From GCA-2686295 sp964402995 (GTDB lineage: Archaea; Nanobdellota; Nanobdellia; Woesearchaeales; GCA-2686295), in the NCBI GenBank assembly GCA_964402995.1, contig CAYOEA010000002.1:79753-143752 (forward strand): 64,000 bases of DNA, given 5' to 3'. Shown in pieces: positions 52,153 to 59,912 of the stretch. The translations under genes and the position numbers were made by a program. The notes under the pieces were generated by a model. That model was given only the letters and a program-made list of their open reading frames with translations, searched no databases and had not been told where the DNA came from. Within the stretch, counting starts at the first letter, position 1, and each line of letters begins with the position of its first letter.

Positions 52153-52826
52153 TGATACCACTGAACACTACAATAAATGCAAGTATAGAGTTTGGTTCTA
52201 TGACAACACAGTCTATAGTTCAAACGGTAAAACCTTTAGCATTTATCATTGTTGCAATTGCAATATATGCAGTGTTCATATTTAATTTTTATAGATTTTT
52301 AGCAGAAAGAGATATTCTAAAATTAAAGTTATCAAAAACTTATGAATTCAAAGAATCTTTCTTTCATAAATTTTTTAGGGTTACGTTATATCTTATAGAA
52401 CACGTATTTTTAGTTCCTGTAATTGTATTTTTTTGGTTTGTAGTACTCGCGGCTTTACTTTTATTTTTAAGTAAGAATTCACCATCTGAAGTATTGTTGA
52501 TTTCGATGGCAATTATAGGTGCGGTTAGAGTTACAGCATATTATAATCAAGATTTATCAAGAGATTTATCAAAAATGATACCGTTTGCATTACTTGGTGT
52601 TGTGATAATTGATCTAAGTTATGTATCAATAGCTTCGAGCATGTCTCTTGGAAAAGAATTACTTTTATTTTTGGATAAGTTTTTGTTTTACTTTTTATTT
52701 ATAGTCGCACTTGAACTTTTAATGAGAATAATTAGAGTTTTTAAACAATTATTAAGACCAAAATGGAAACAACATGCAGAGTCCATGACTGAGAAAGCAA
52801 GAACTAATTATTATAGAGAACAATAA
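52152..52826 (+). CDS. Integral membrane protein, unknown function
   Basis: 224 residues with five hydrophobic segments (about 25-48, 78-108, 110-125, 140-165 and 175-198) and a charged C-terminal tail (RPKWKQHAESMTEKARTNYY). No family motif recognised. It starts at the last base of pepF, so the two are translationally linked. Confidence 0.7.
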   Translation: MIPLNTTINASIEFGSMTTQSIVQTVKPLAFIIVAIAIYAVFIFNFYRFLAERDILKLKLSKTYEFKESFFHKFFRVTLYLIEHVFLVPVIVFFWFVVLAALLLFLSKNSPSEVLLISMAIIGAVRVTAYYNQDLSRDLSKMIPFALLGVVIIDLSYVSIASSMSLGKELLLFLDKFLFYFLFIVALELLMRIIRVFKQLLRPKWKQHAESMTEKARTNYYREQ

Positions 52827-52896
52827 ACTATGATATATTTTTAATTCTAGAATTTAATAAAAATAAATATTAAAAAAATATAAATTATTTTGATTT

Positions 52897-53634
52897 TTAG
52901 TCGTTATCTACTCTTGGTGCGAGAATGAATGATAACTGAACTTTATTCAAAACCTTGTATTCCATTTTTAGTGGATAATCGCTGCTAAGTTGGAGAACAA
53001 CTTTATCAGAAAGTTTTGAACCTTGAATCATTTTTTTTAAGTACTCAATTGAGAATTTTGACTTAGCAAGTTCATCGCAAATGATTTTAGTATCATCATC
53101 TGAAGTGATTTTAATATTTGCTTTGCTTAAATCGCCCGCTGCACTAACATTAAGTTCTTGGTTTTCAACTACAAAAGTTACACTTTCACCAATAATGTCA
53201 GCATCTTCAATTGCTTCATTGATTATACTTGAATTAGTTGTGATTGTAGCTTTGAATTTTAAGTCAGGAACTTTTTGTTGTTTTTCTTCAATATCAATAA
53301 TTGGTAATGAGAACGTTCTAGTTGATGTGCTTTTGAAAGTAATCTTAAATTTGTTTTCTTCAATTTCAAGTGTAACAGCATCATTAGTTTTAGCTCGTCT
53401 TAATACTTGTTTGAAATCGTTTAGATTAATTGATAAAGATACATCTTCTTTGACGTCATACTCGATAAAAGCACTGCTTAAGAGCTTGTAAATGACCATT
53501 GCGACATTAGCTGGATCCATAGCGATAAGTTCGATTGCATCTGGTGTTATCTTAAAAGTGCCCTCTGTGACAAGGTCTGATATTATACTAATACTGTCCT
53601 TAAGAAATTTTGGTTCTGATAGAGTTAATTTCAT
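52897..53634 (-). CDS. pcn: DNA polymerase sliding clamp PCNA
   Basis: 245 residues from MKLTLSEPKF, which has GGAGG about ten bases upstream; a longer frame from 53733 adds 33 residues unlike PCNA. Typical clamp segments: LVTEGTFKITPDAIELIAMD with PANVAMVIYKL, the DFKQVLRRAK loop and a C-terminal YPLKMEYKVLNKVQLSFILA with PRV. The homotrimeric ring tethers PolD, Hef and others. It has its own TATA box (53711-53720) and an operator-like palindrome in its leader. Confidence 0.96.
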   Translation of the reverse strand: MKLTLSEPKFLKDSISIISDLVTEGTFKITPDAIELIAMDPANVAMVIYKLLSSAFIEYDVKEDVSLSINLNDFKQVLRRAKTNDAVTLEIEENKFKITFKSTSTRTFSLPIIDIEEKQQKVPDLKFKATITTNSSIINEAIEDADIIGESVTFVVENQELNVSAAGDLSKANIKITSDDDTKIICDELAKSKFSIEYLKKMIQGSKLSDKVVLQLSSDYPLKMEYKVLNKVQLSFILAPRVDND

Positions 53635-53663
53635 GAATTTGTTCCTCCAATTTATGGAATTTC

Positions 53664-53680
53664 CAAAACCGACGGTTTTG
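53664..53680. promoter_or_regulatory. Perfect palindrome in the PCNA leader
   Basis: CAAAACCGACGGTTTTG, an eight-base inverted repeat around one base, located about 30 bases downstream of the PCNA TATA box (TTTATAAAT on the minus strand, 53711-53720), i.e. near +10. A half copy CAAAACCGA recurs at 53731-53739 at the end of the upstream gene. Could be a repressor site or a small hairpin. Confidence 0.5.
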
Positions 53681-53729
53681 TTAATTTTGTATATTAAACA
53701 AATGACCTCAGATTTATAAAGATTATCTT

Positions 53730-55052
53730 TCAAAACCGAAGTCTTTGCTCATTCTTCAAAAAATGTACTTGTTCTTCCTTATATCCCTCTTGGATGGCTA
53801 TTTCTTTCATAGCTTGCATTTTTGGTAAATCTCCATGAACTGGAATTATATTTTCAGGATTAATAATTCTAAAAATTTCACGTTGGTCCTCAGCAGAAGC
53901 ATGTCCTGATACATGCACATCAGTATGAACAGTAACATGTTTTCTTTTTAGTGCATCTTCTAAGACTTTTCTATTTTCAAAATTTATTGGAACAGGAATA
54001 ATTTGACATGAAAAAATAACTATATCTTCAGGTTTGAAGTTAAAGTGATTTTCATAAACTATTCTTGAAAGAGTGGCTTTTGGTTCGCCTTGATGTCCTG
54101 TTAGTATGAATAGATGTTTTTCTGGGTTTGGAATTGAAGATAAGTATCTTCTTACTTTTGCACCATATTTTACAACCATTGAATCATTAAATTTGGCAAG
54201 ACCTGCATTTTCTGAAGCCATTAAGTACTTTGATAATGAGCGACCTAAAAATACAACTTTTCGACCCATTTTTTCACCAATTTCTTTAATTGATTTAAGT
54301 CTTGCAATGTGACTGGAAAAAGTTGTTACAAAAATGCTTTTCCCTTTATTATCTTGGTCAAGCAGAATTTCTTTTAATTTTTGTTTAGCAACAAGTTCTG
54401 AAGGTGTCCAATCAGGATTGTCCGAATATAAGCAATCAACAATGTATGCTTTTGGTTTTAATTCTTTTAATCTTTTAATATTAGTTTTTGCTCCATAAGT
54501 TGGAGTTTTATCAATTTTGTAATCATTACCGTATAAAACAACTCCTTCTTTTGTGTGGATTGCAATCATTACTGTTTCAGGTGTTGAGTGAGTAACATTA
54601 ATAAATTCAATTTCAATATTGTCTGAAATTCTAAAAATGCTATTTTCTTCTTTTTTTATAAGTTCGTTTTTTATATTGATTCTATCATCTCTAATTGTTG
54701 ATTTAACAACTTCAATAGAGAAAGGTGTTGCGTAAACAGGGCAATCAAATTTTTTTGCTAAGAATGGGACTGCGCCAATATGATCTAAATGTGCATGACC
54801 AATACAAATTGCAATCACGTTTTTTCTTTCTTCTTTGGTAAGAGTTCTGATGTCTGGAACTGCACCAACATTCATCAAGGTTTTAGTGGACATATCCACT
54901 ATATCATCTCTGTCCGCAGTGTGGGTGTGTTCGATGTATTTTTCCATGTGAAGACCCATGTCTAAGATAACAATTTCATCATCGATTTTGACTGCAGTAC
55001 AATTCCGTCCTATTTCACTATACCCTCCTACAGGTATGATTTCTATGGTCAT
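53730..55052 (-). CDS. Archaeal RNase J (beta-CASP ribonuclease)
   Basis: 440 residues. Metallo-beta-lactamase motifs VGGYSEIGRNCTAVKIDDEI, GHAHLDHIGAVPFL (HxHxDH), THSTPETVMIAI and YGNDYKIDKTPT. The beta-CASP part has FVTTFSSHIARLKSI, LTGHQGEPKATLSR and DVHVSGHASAEDQREIFRII. It is a 5'-3' exoribonuclease. It reads divergently from the coiled-coil/HTH gene at 55325, across the ORB/GTCTCA region. Confidence 0.95.
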   Translation of the reverse strand: MTIEIIPVGGYSEIGRNCTAVKIDDEIVILDMGLHMEKYIEHTHTADRDDIVDMSTKTLMNVGAVPDIRTLTKEERKNVIAICIGHAHLDHIGAVPFLAKKFDCPVYATPFSIEVVKSTIRDDRINIKNELIKKEENSIFRISDNIEIEFINVTHSTPETVMIAIHTKEGVVLYGNDYKIDKTPTYGAKTNIKRLKELKPKAYIVDCLYSDNPDWTPSELVAKQKLKEILLDQDNKGKSIFVTTFSSHIARLKSIKEIGEKMGRKVVFLGRSLSKYLMASENAGLAKFNDSMVVKYGAKVRRYLSSIPNPEKHLFILTGHQGEPKATLSRIVYENHFNFKPEDIVIFSCQIIPVPINFENRKVLEDALKRKHVTVHTDVHVSGHASAEDQREIFRIINPENIIPVHGDLPKMQAMKEIAIQEGYKEEQVHFLKNEQRLRF

Positions 55053-55153
55053 AATTTTTGTGAGGAGTCTCTTTATAAAAAGCTTTTGAGATTATTTTGT
55101 CTCATAAAAGTCTTGAGACAGTCTCATTTTTGTCTCACAATAGTCTTAAAAAA

Positions 55154-55179
55154 GTTCCATTGGAAATGAAGGGGTGTCT
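55154..55179 (+). other. Origin recognition box (ORB 5)
   Basis: TTCCATTGGAAATGAAGGGG followed by TGTC: a full archaeal ORB with perfect TTCCA/TGGAA dyad. It runs into a GTCTT repeat of the phased array. Confidence 0.82.
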
Positions 55180-55209
55180 TTTTTTACTGTTTTCCTCGTG
55201 AAAAGCAGT

Positions 55210-55235
55210 TCTCCATTGGAAATGGAGGGGTGTCT
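55210..55235 (+). other. Origin recognition box (ORB 6)
   Basis: CTCCATTGGAAATGGAGGGG followed by TGTC, 56 bp after ORB 5 in the same orientation and joined to the second GTCTCA block. Five helical turns of spacing would place both on about the same DNA face. Confidence 0.8.
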
Positions 55236-55324
55236 CATTTTTGTCTCAAATTAGTCTCATAAAAGTCTTTTTAATGTCTCAAAGACTGCAAAGATATATA
55301 AATCTAAGACTTGTTCAATAAACT

Positions 55325-55789
55325 ATGGGGGATGACTTATCGACGACAAAAAAGTATGATTCTAAAAATGACATACATGAAGATATGCAATCCTTAAAAA
55401 ACCAAACAAAAGAAAATTCTGCTGATATTAACTTCTTATTGGAACAAAATCAAGAATTAAAGGACATGATTGGTAATTTGACTGAAAATCTAAGTCAAGT
55501 ACTATCAAAACGACAAGCACCCATAGATTCTGCTGTTTTGAAGCGAGTAAGAAAGAATAAACGTGAAATCATCAAGAATAGGGTTGTAGAGTTGATATCG
55601 GCTAAAAAATACAGTGTTTCTGATATTAAGGAAATAGTTGTTGATAAAGAACAATATTGCTCAAAAGCGACTTTCTATAGATATATAGATGAAATGAAAG
55701 AAAGTTTTGAAGAAATAAATTTGCAAGGAAGAAATATAACTATTCCGAAAATATCATTGAAATCTGAAAAAATAAGAAATTTCTATTAG
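55325..55789 (+). CDS. Coiled-coil plus helix-turn-helix protein, unknown function
   Basis: 154 residues. About residues 20-65 form a coiled coil (MQSLKNQTKENSADINFLLE, then QELKDMIGNLTENLSQVL). A basic stretch follows (KRVRKNKREIIKNRVVELIS), then an HTH-like region with YSVSDIKEIVVDKEQYCSKA and TFYRYIDEMKESFEE. Codons 5-9 contain the ORB-associated TATCGACGACAAAA motif. TATA-like ATATATAAAT lies about 30 bases upstream. It may bind the phased array or the ORBs before it; it is not a recognised family. Confidence 0.75.
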   Translation: MGDDLSTTKKYDSKNDIHEDMQSLKNQTKENSADINFLLEQNQELKDMIGNLTENLSQVLSKRQAPIDSAVLKRVRKNKREIIKNRVVELISAKKYSVSDIKEIVVDKEQYCSKATFYRYIDEMKESFEEINLQGRNITIPKISLKSEKIRNFY

Positions 55790-55863
55790 TGATTGGTTTA
55801 TCTATTTGTAAATAAACTAACACGTTTGAATTATCAATATTTTATTGTTTGTAGAATGAAATA

Positions 55864-55947
55864 TGAGGGAGTAGGGGTTCGAACCCTAGTAGGCACTAAG
55901 CCAATGGATTTTGAGTCCATCCCGTTTGACCACTCCGGCACTCCCTC
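55864..55947 (-). tRNA. tRNA-Leu, anticodon CAA
   Basis: The minus strand folds as a class II tRNA: acceptor GAGGGAG pairs CTCCCTC, discriminator A, T-arm AGGGTTCGAACCCCT, and anticodon stem TGGA/TCCA enclosing CTCAAAA, giving CAA (decodes UUG). The long variable arm fits leucine. CCA is not encoded and no intron is seen. A TATA box (TTTTATAAAA, 55973-55982) lies about 30 bases upstream. Confidence 0.95.
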
Positions 55948-56038
55948 GTGATAAACTGAGAAACAAGTTTTGTTTTATAAAATTAATGTCAAAACTAGAT
56001 ATTAAAAAATTAAAAGAAATAATGTTTGAAGTTTTTAT

Positions 56039-56431
56039 TTAATTTAAACTTTTAAGTTTGCTTTCAATGTCTGCGAGCTTAGTTTCTAGTTTGTTAAGCT
56101 CTGAAGGTTCAGGCATAATATCTGCAAGTTTTTTTTTAGTTTTTGTTGAAGATGTTTTTACTTTAGGTTTATTTTTTGTTTTCTTTTTTTGTTCTTCAAT
56201 AAACGATGTGATGATTTCAACAGGTAAGTGGTCTTTTGTTTGATCAAATAAAAGATTAATTTCTTTAAATATAATTTTTAACTCTTTACTTAATTCAAAT
56301 CTTTTTTCTCTAATGTCAATTATTCTTTGCTGGATTTTTAAATTTTCAATAACTTCTTTAGAAGATTCTAATATTTCTTTTCTAAAGTTATTTGGGTTTT
56401 CTATCTGTTTGAATAATTGTGTTTTAACCAT
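56039..56431 (-). CDS. Coiled-coil protein of unknown function, third of a trio
   Basis: 130 residues. Mostly helical with heptad-like spacing (EVIENLKIQQRIIDIREKRF, ELSKELKIIFKEINLLFDQT), a Lys/Thr-rich linker and a second short coiled coil at the C-terminus (NKLETKLADIESKLKSLN). Follows the 74-residue gene by three bases; the three genes form one operon. Confidence 0.7.
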   Translation of the reverse strand: MVKTQLFKQIENPNNFRKEILESSKEVIENLKIQQRIIDIREKRFELSKELKIIFKEINLLFDQTKDHLPVEIITSFIEEQKKKTKNKPKVKTSSTKTKKKLADIMPEPSELNKLETKLADIESKLKSLN

Positions 56432-56434
56432 AGT

Positions 56435-56659
56435 TTATGCCTTTTTACTTTGTGCTAGCTCGTTTTCAATTCCTGAAACTTTTTCTTTTACTATTTCTAA
56501 ATTTGCACTCCAATTATTAAGTTCTTCTTCTTCTTGTGATTTAAGTTCAGTAATTTTGCCAATGATTTCCTCTGCTTTTCCGATTTTATCTTTAACTAAG
56601 TTTACTGTTTTTAGAACTTGGTCATATTCCTCAATTTTTACAAATATTTGATTATCCAT
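56435..56659 (-). CDS. Small coiled-coil protein, second of a trio
   Basis: 74 residues, almost all predicted coiled coil (VKDKIGKAEEIIGKITELKS, SANLEIVKEKVSGIENELAQ). No family recognised. Six bases after the larger first gene. Likely assembles with its operon neighbours. Confidence 0.7.
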   Translation of the reverse strand: MDNQIFVKIEEYDQVLKTVNLVKDKIGKAEEIIGKITELKSQEEEELNNWSANLEIVKEKVSGIENELAQSKKA

Positions 56660-56665
56660 TTATTT

Positions 56666-57370
56666 TTACCTCTCGAATAAGGTTTTGTCAATTTCCATCA
56701 ATTTTTCCTGAATGGAATCAAGATCATCATAGCTGTTCTTGTATTGTTGTGTCAAACTCTTTGATAATAAATCAGAGTCTGAGAATTGTTCTTTTGTTTT
56801 AGTAATAGTTTCTTGACTATTGAATATGTTTTCAAAAATTTTAATACAATTATTCATTTCAAGATACTTAGGCCCTTTAGATTTAATTTCTGAATTATCT
56901 TTTGGGATGCTTAATATTTCTTCAGTTATTGGAGTTTCAATTTCTTTATGCTCTTCTAAAGTAGGTATTTCTTCTCCTAATTCACCTATTTTTAAATCTT
57001 CATCTGAAAAATCAGGTAATGCAAAATCAAAATCATCTTCTGTTTTTTCATCTTTTTTTAATGGTACTTTTTCTTCTGAAATAATTGGTTCTGTTCCTGC
57101 ATTAGTATCTAATTTAAATTCCGGTTCATTTTGAGCAGTCATAGGTAATGGTTCTTCTGCTTCAATTGGATCTTGACTTAAGTTATCAAAACTATTAGAC
57201 TCTACTGTGCTGTTTAATTTATTTTCTTCTGGTAAAGTTGAAATTGATTCTGTTTTATTTGTAGGCTCGCTTCCAGGCGGCGGTAGAGGAATATCATTTA
57301 ATAATGTATTATTCTCTATATTAGAAGTTTCAGTCTTTTTTTTCTTTTTTAAAATATCTAAAAAACCCAT
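56666..57370 (-). CDS. Acidic linker protein with MGFLDILKKK start, first of a trio
   Basis: 234 residues from MGFLDILKKKKK, preceded directly by SD-like GGTGAG; the frame extends to a GTG at 57379, less likely. The N-terminus looks like a short amphipathic membrane-targeting helix with a basic patch. Residues about 20-150 are an acidic Pro/Ser/Thr/Glu-rich disordered linker. The last 70 residues are helical (CIKIFENIFNSQETITKTKE onward). Architecture suggests a membrane-tethered scaffold, but this is inference. Confidence 0.7.
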   Translation of the reverse strand: MGFLDILKKKKKTETSNIENNTLLNDIPLPPPGSEPTNKTESISTLPEENKLNSTVESNSFDNLSQDPIEAEEPLPMTAQNEPEFKLDTNAGTEPIISEEKVPLKKDEKTEDDFDFALPDFSDEDLKIGELGEEIPTLEEHKEIETPITEEILSIPKDNSEIKSKGPKYLEMNNCIKIFENIFNSQETITKTKEQFSDSDLLSKSLTQQYKNSYDDLDSIQEKLMEIDKTLFER

Positions 57371-57539
57371 GCTCACCACTTTTCCCCTTTAAAGTTATAA
57401 CTTAAATTTTTTACTGACTATTAAAACATTTCTTATTATTTTGAAATGGTAACACTTACTTTTATCCTCTAAGTTTTGACCTTTTTCGTGGTTTTTTCGG
57501 TGAATTCATGAAAGTTCATATTAAATGTAAAATTAAGAC

Positions 57540-57839
57540 ATGTTTATGCATGTAAATATTTTTTTGAAACAATTAATTTTAGTTTTAATTTTTTTGACTC
57601 TAATAATTTTTAGTCAAAAATTAGTTTTAGCACAAGAATTAATTCCAATTACTGAAGAAGAAATAGAATTAACAATAAATATTGGGACTTTTGATAATAA
57701 AATTACTGGAAATTTAATTTATGAATCTAGCACTTTTAGAGCTCTTTCTAAGCTTGAATACTTCATAATTGCGGTGCTTTTAATATTAATTTTAATATTG
57801 ATTTTTTGGAGATTTAATTCGATAAATTTATATAACTAA
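57540..57839 (+). CDS. Small membrane protein with signal peptide and C-terminal helix
   Basis: 99 residues. A hydrophobic N-terminus (about 7-31, ending VLAQE), about 35 residues outside (LIPITEEEIELTINIGTFDN), and a C-terminal membrane helix (YFIIAVLLILILILIFW). Two alternative ATGs lie at 57540 and 57546. No family recognised. Confidence 0.6.
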   Translation: MFMHVNIFLKQLILVLIFLTLIIFSQKLVLAQELIPITEEEIELTINIGTFDNKITGNLIYESSTFRALSKLEYFIIAVLLILILILIFWRFNSINLYN

Positions 57840-57970
57840 AGTAAATAATCTTACACATCGAAATTGAAATGTTCATTGAACTTTTTAGTCGATAAGTTCC
57901 AAGAGCCATGTTTATGAAATTGGAAAACTTTTCAAGGTTTTTTAATACATAAATCTTTGGAGGTATATTT

Positions 57971-58570
57971 ATGAAAACTCACGAAATAAAAGAAAAAATA
58001 GATGAAGGATATATTCAAGCAAATGTTATGTTTGAAGTAGTAGGAAAACCAAAAGCGCATATTGAAGGTGCAATAACAAGATATATGAAAAAATTACGTG
58101 AAGAAGAGGATGTAATTATTTTAAATGAAGATATTGATGTCGCAGAAGAATTAGAAGGCGAAAAAGATATGTGGACAATAATTGCTGAAGTAGAATTGCT
58201 AGCAAAAGGATTAGAAAAATTAACTTGGATTTCTTATAACTTTATGCCTGCATCAATTGAAATAATGTCCCCTGATAAATTAACATTTAAGGCTCAAAAT
58301 TTAACAAACTGGTTAAATGATGGTTTAGCAAAAAACCATGAAGTTGCCATAGTTTCTCAACGTATTGGTCAACAAAATAAACTGATGGTACAAAACATAA
58401 ATGTTTTACTTAGAAATTCAATTTTAATTTGTATAGATAATAAAATGACCCTTGTAAAAGATTTTGAAAAAAAGATCGGAATAATTGAAAAAGATTTACA
58501 ACCAGTTTTAGATGCTATGCTTAAAGAAAAAACAATAAAAAAAGAGGGAGACAATTACGTACGACAATGA
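57971..58570 (+). CDS. Conserved-looking protein of unknown function coupled to scpB
   Basis: 199 residues. The N-terminal half has an alternating strand-helix pattern (ANVMFEVVGKPKAHIEGAIT and TIIAEVELLAKGLEKLTWIS) possibly of ferredoxin or ACT type. The C-terminal half is helical with NINVLLRNSILICIDNKMTL. It occupies the place where scpA usually precedes scpB and overlaps scpB by four bases, but no ScpA motif is seen. An SD-like GGAGG lies eight bases before the ATG. Confidence 0.75.
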   Translation: MKTHEIKEKIDEGYIQANVMFEVVGKPKAHIEGAITRYMKKLREEEDVIILNEDIDVAEELEGEKDMWTIIAEVELLAKGLEKLTWISYNFMPASIEIMSPDKLTFKAQNLTNWLNDGLAKNHEVAIVSQRIGQQNKLMVQNINVLLRNSILICIDNKMTLVKDFEKKIGIIEKDLQPVLDAMLKEKTIKKEGDNYVRQ

Positions 58571-59640
58571 GTGAAGTAAAAAAACAATTAGAAGCATTAT
58601 TATTTTCTAGTGGAAAGGCTATGGAAGTGACTGATTTAATGGCAGTAACTGGTTTTGACAAAAGAAAAGTAAAAAAAGAGTTGGCCGAATTAAAGAAAGA
58701 TTATGAATCAAGAGATTCAAGTTTGATGTTGATGGAGGAAGGCAATTCTTGGAAATTGAATATACGTGAAAATTATGTTTCTTTAGTTACAAAAATTATT
58801 TCAGATACTGAATTAAGTCGCGGAGTTCTTGAAACATTAGGTGTTGTTGCATGGAAAGCCCCAGTACTACAATCTGAAGTAATACACATTCGTTCTGCAT
58901 CAGCTTATGATCAAATAAAAGAACTGGTGGAACTTAGTTTTATTAAAAAAGAAAAAGAAGGCCGTTCATATATTTTGAAATTAACTGAAAAGTTTTTTGA
59001 GTATTTTGATGTTCCCGGTGATAAAGGTATAAAAGATGCTCTAGGCGATATAAAACAGCCTGAACCTGTAAAACCAATTGAAAAATTAGATAATTTAGAT
59101 GTTGTAAATATAGGTGAAGTTAAAACAGAAGAAGAATCAAAACTAGATCAAGCAAAAAAAGAATTAGAAAATCAGTTTGATATAGTTTCCGCAGAAGAAG
59201 ATAGAGCTTCAATTCCTGAAATTGATAATGATTTTTTAAGCAAAATTAATGATAAAATAGATAATATATCAAAACGAAATGATGCACATGAATCTGACGA
59301 ATTGTTTCAACGAACTGACATGTATGGCGAACAATTAGATGAAATAAGAGCTGAAAATCGAGAGAATGAAGCAGAAAATGCATCTGAAGGAGTTCAAGAA
59401 TCTCAAGTTGAAGAATCAAATGGTGAACAAGTCGAGTCTGAAGCAGATAAAATGTCTGATATAGTGAAAGAAATTGCAGAAGAGAGAAGTGAAGAATTAG
59501 ATAAAATCAATAAAGGTGAAGGATCAGATTTTCAAGTTCCTAATTCAGAAAATTCAGCAAGTGATGAAGAAAATAGTGAGACAAACAACAGCGAAGCAGT
59601 TGATGTGACAGAATCAAAAAATTCTGAAACTAAAGAATAA
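58567..59640 (+). CDS. scpB: Chromosome segregation protein ScpB with acidic tail
   Basis: 357 residues. The first 170 or so are ScpB, tandem winged helices: VKKQLEALLFSSGKAMEVTD, ELSRGVLETLGVVAWKAPVL and SASAYDQIKELVELSFIKKE. ScpB dimers bind the kleisin of SMC complexes. The remaining 190 residues are acidic and Ser/Glu-rich and end in a sequence nearly repeated in the DP1 linker. Confidence 0.93.
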   Translation: MSEVKKQLEALLFSSGKAMEVTDLMAVTGFDKRKVKKELAELKKDYESRDSSLMLMEEGNSWKLNIRENYVSLVTKIISDTELSRGVLETLGVVAWKAPVLQSEVIHIRSASAYDQIKELVELSFIKKEKEGRSYILKLTEKFFEYFDVPGDKGIKDALGDIKQPEPVKPIEKLDNLDVVNIGEVKTEEESKLDQAKKELENQFDIVSAEEDRASIPEIDNDFLSKINDKIDNISKRNDAHESDELFQRTDMYGEQLDEIRAENRENEAENASEGVQESQVEESNGEQVESEADKMSDIVKEIAEERSEELDKINKGEGSDFQVPNSENSASDEENSETNNSEAVDVTESKNSETKE

Positions 59641-59641
59641 A

Positions 59642-59797
59642 ATGATTTTTCTAGTAAAATGTCCGAAATGTGGCCATGAAATGAAGTGTGCTCCAAGAGG
59701 AAATATAACTGAATCAATAAAAAAATGTGTTTATTGTGGTCGTTCTTTTAAGATACATTCAAATATCAATAAAAGTCGTATTGTAAAGAAAGTTTGA
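59642..59797 (+). CDS. Zinc-ribbon micro-protein (DUF1922-like)
   Basis: 51 residues: MIFLVKCPKCGHEMKCAPRG, then KKCVYCGRSFKI and a basic tail. Two CxxC knuckles predict one zinc ribbon. It starts two bases after the scpB stop, so it is co-transcribed. The pattern resembles the small archaeal DUF1922 zinc ribbons. Function unknown, possibly nucleic-acid binding. Confidence 0.8.
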   Translation: MIFLVKCPKCGHEMKCAPRGNITESIKKCVYCGRSFKIHSNINKSRIVKKV

Positions 59798-59912
59798 AAA
59801 TCGTTTAAAAATAGCTGTTTCTCGAGTAAAAAATCGTAAAACTTATAAACTATTTAATCCTAATTTTATCATAATATTTAATATAAACTAATAGGAGATT
59901 TCTTAGGATAAA

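Larger units (their letters stand above)
55099..55281 (+). repeat. 11-bp-phased GTCTCA repeat array
   Basis: Two blocks of five GTCTYA-type repeats, each block with exact 11-bp spacing: starts at 55099, 55110, 55121, 55132, 55143 and at 55232, 55243, 55254, 55265, 55276. An extra copy at 55176 is 33 bp after the first block. Repeats at 55176 and 55232 continue directly from the G-strings of the two ORBs. The spacing puts all sites on one face of the helix, as for a cooperatively binding protein. It lies upstream of the TATA box of the gene at 55325. Confidence 0.8.

Noticed and set aside
53635..53733. 33-residue N-terminal extension of PCNA
   Set aside because: PCNA starts at MKLTLSEP with GGAGG ahead; the extension covers the TATA box and palindrome.
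55099..55281. GTCTCA array considered as a CRISPR array
   Set aside because: Repeats are six bases with 11-bp period; no long repeat-spacer structure and no cas genes.
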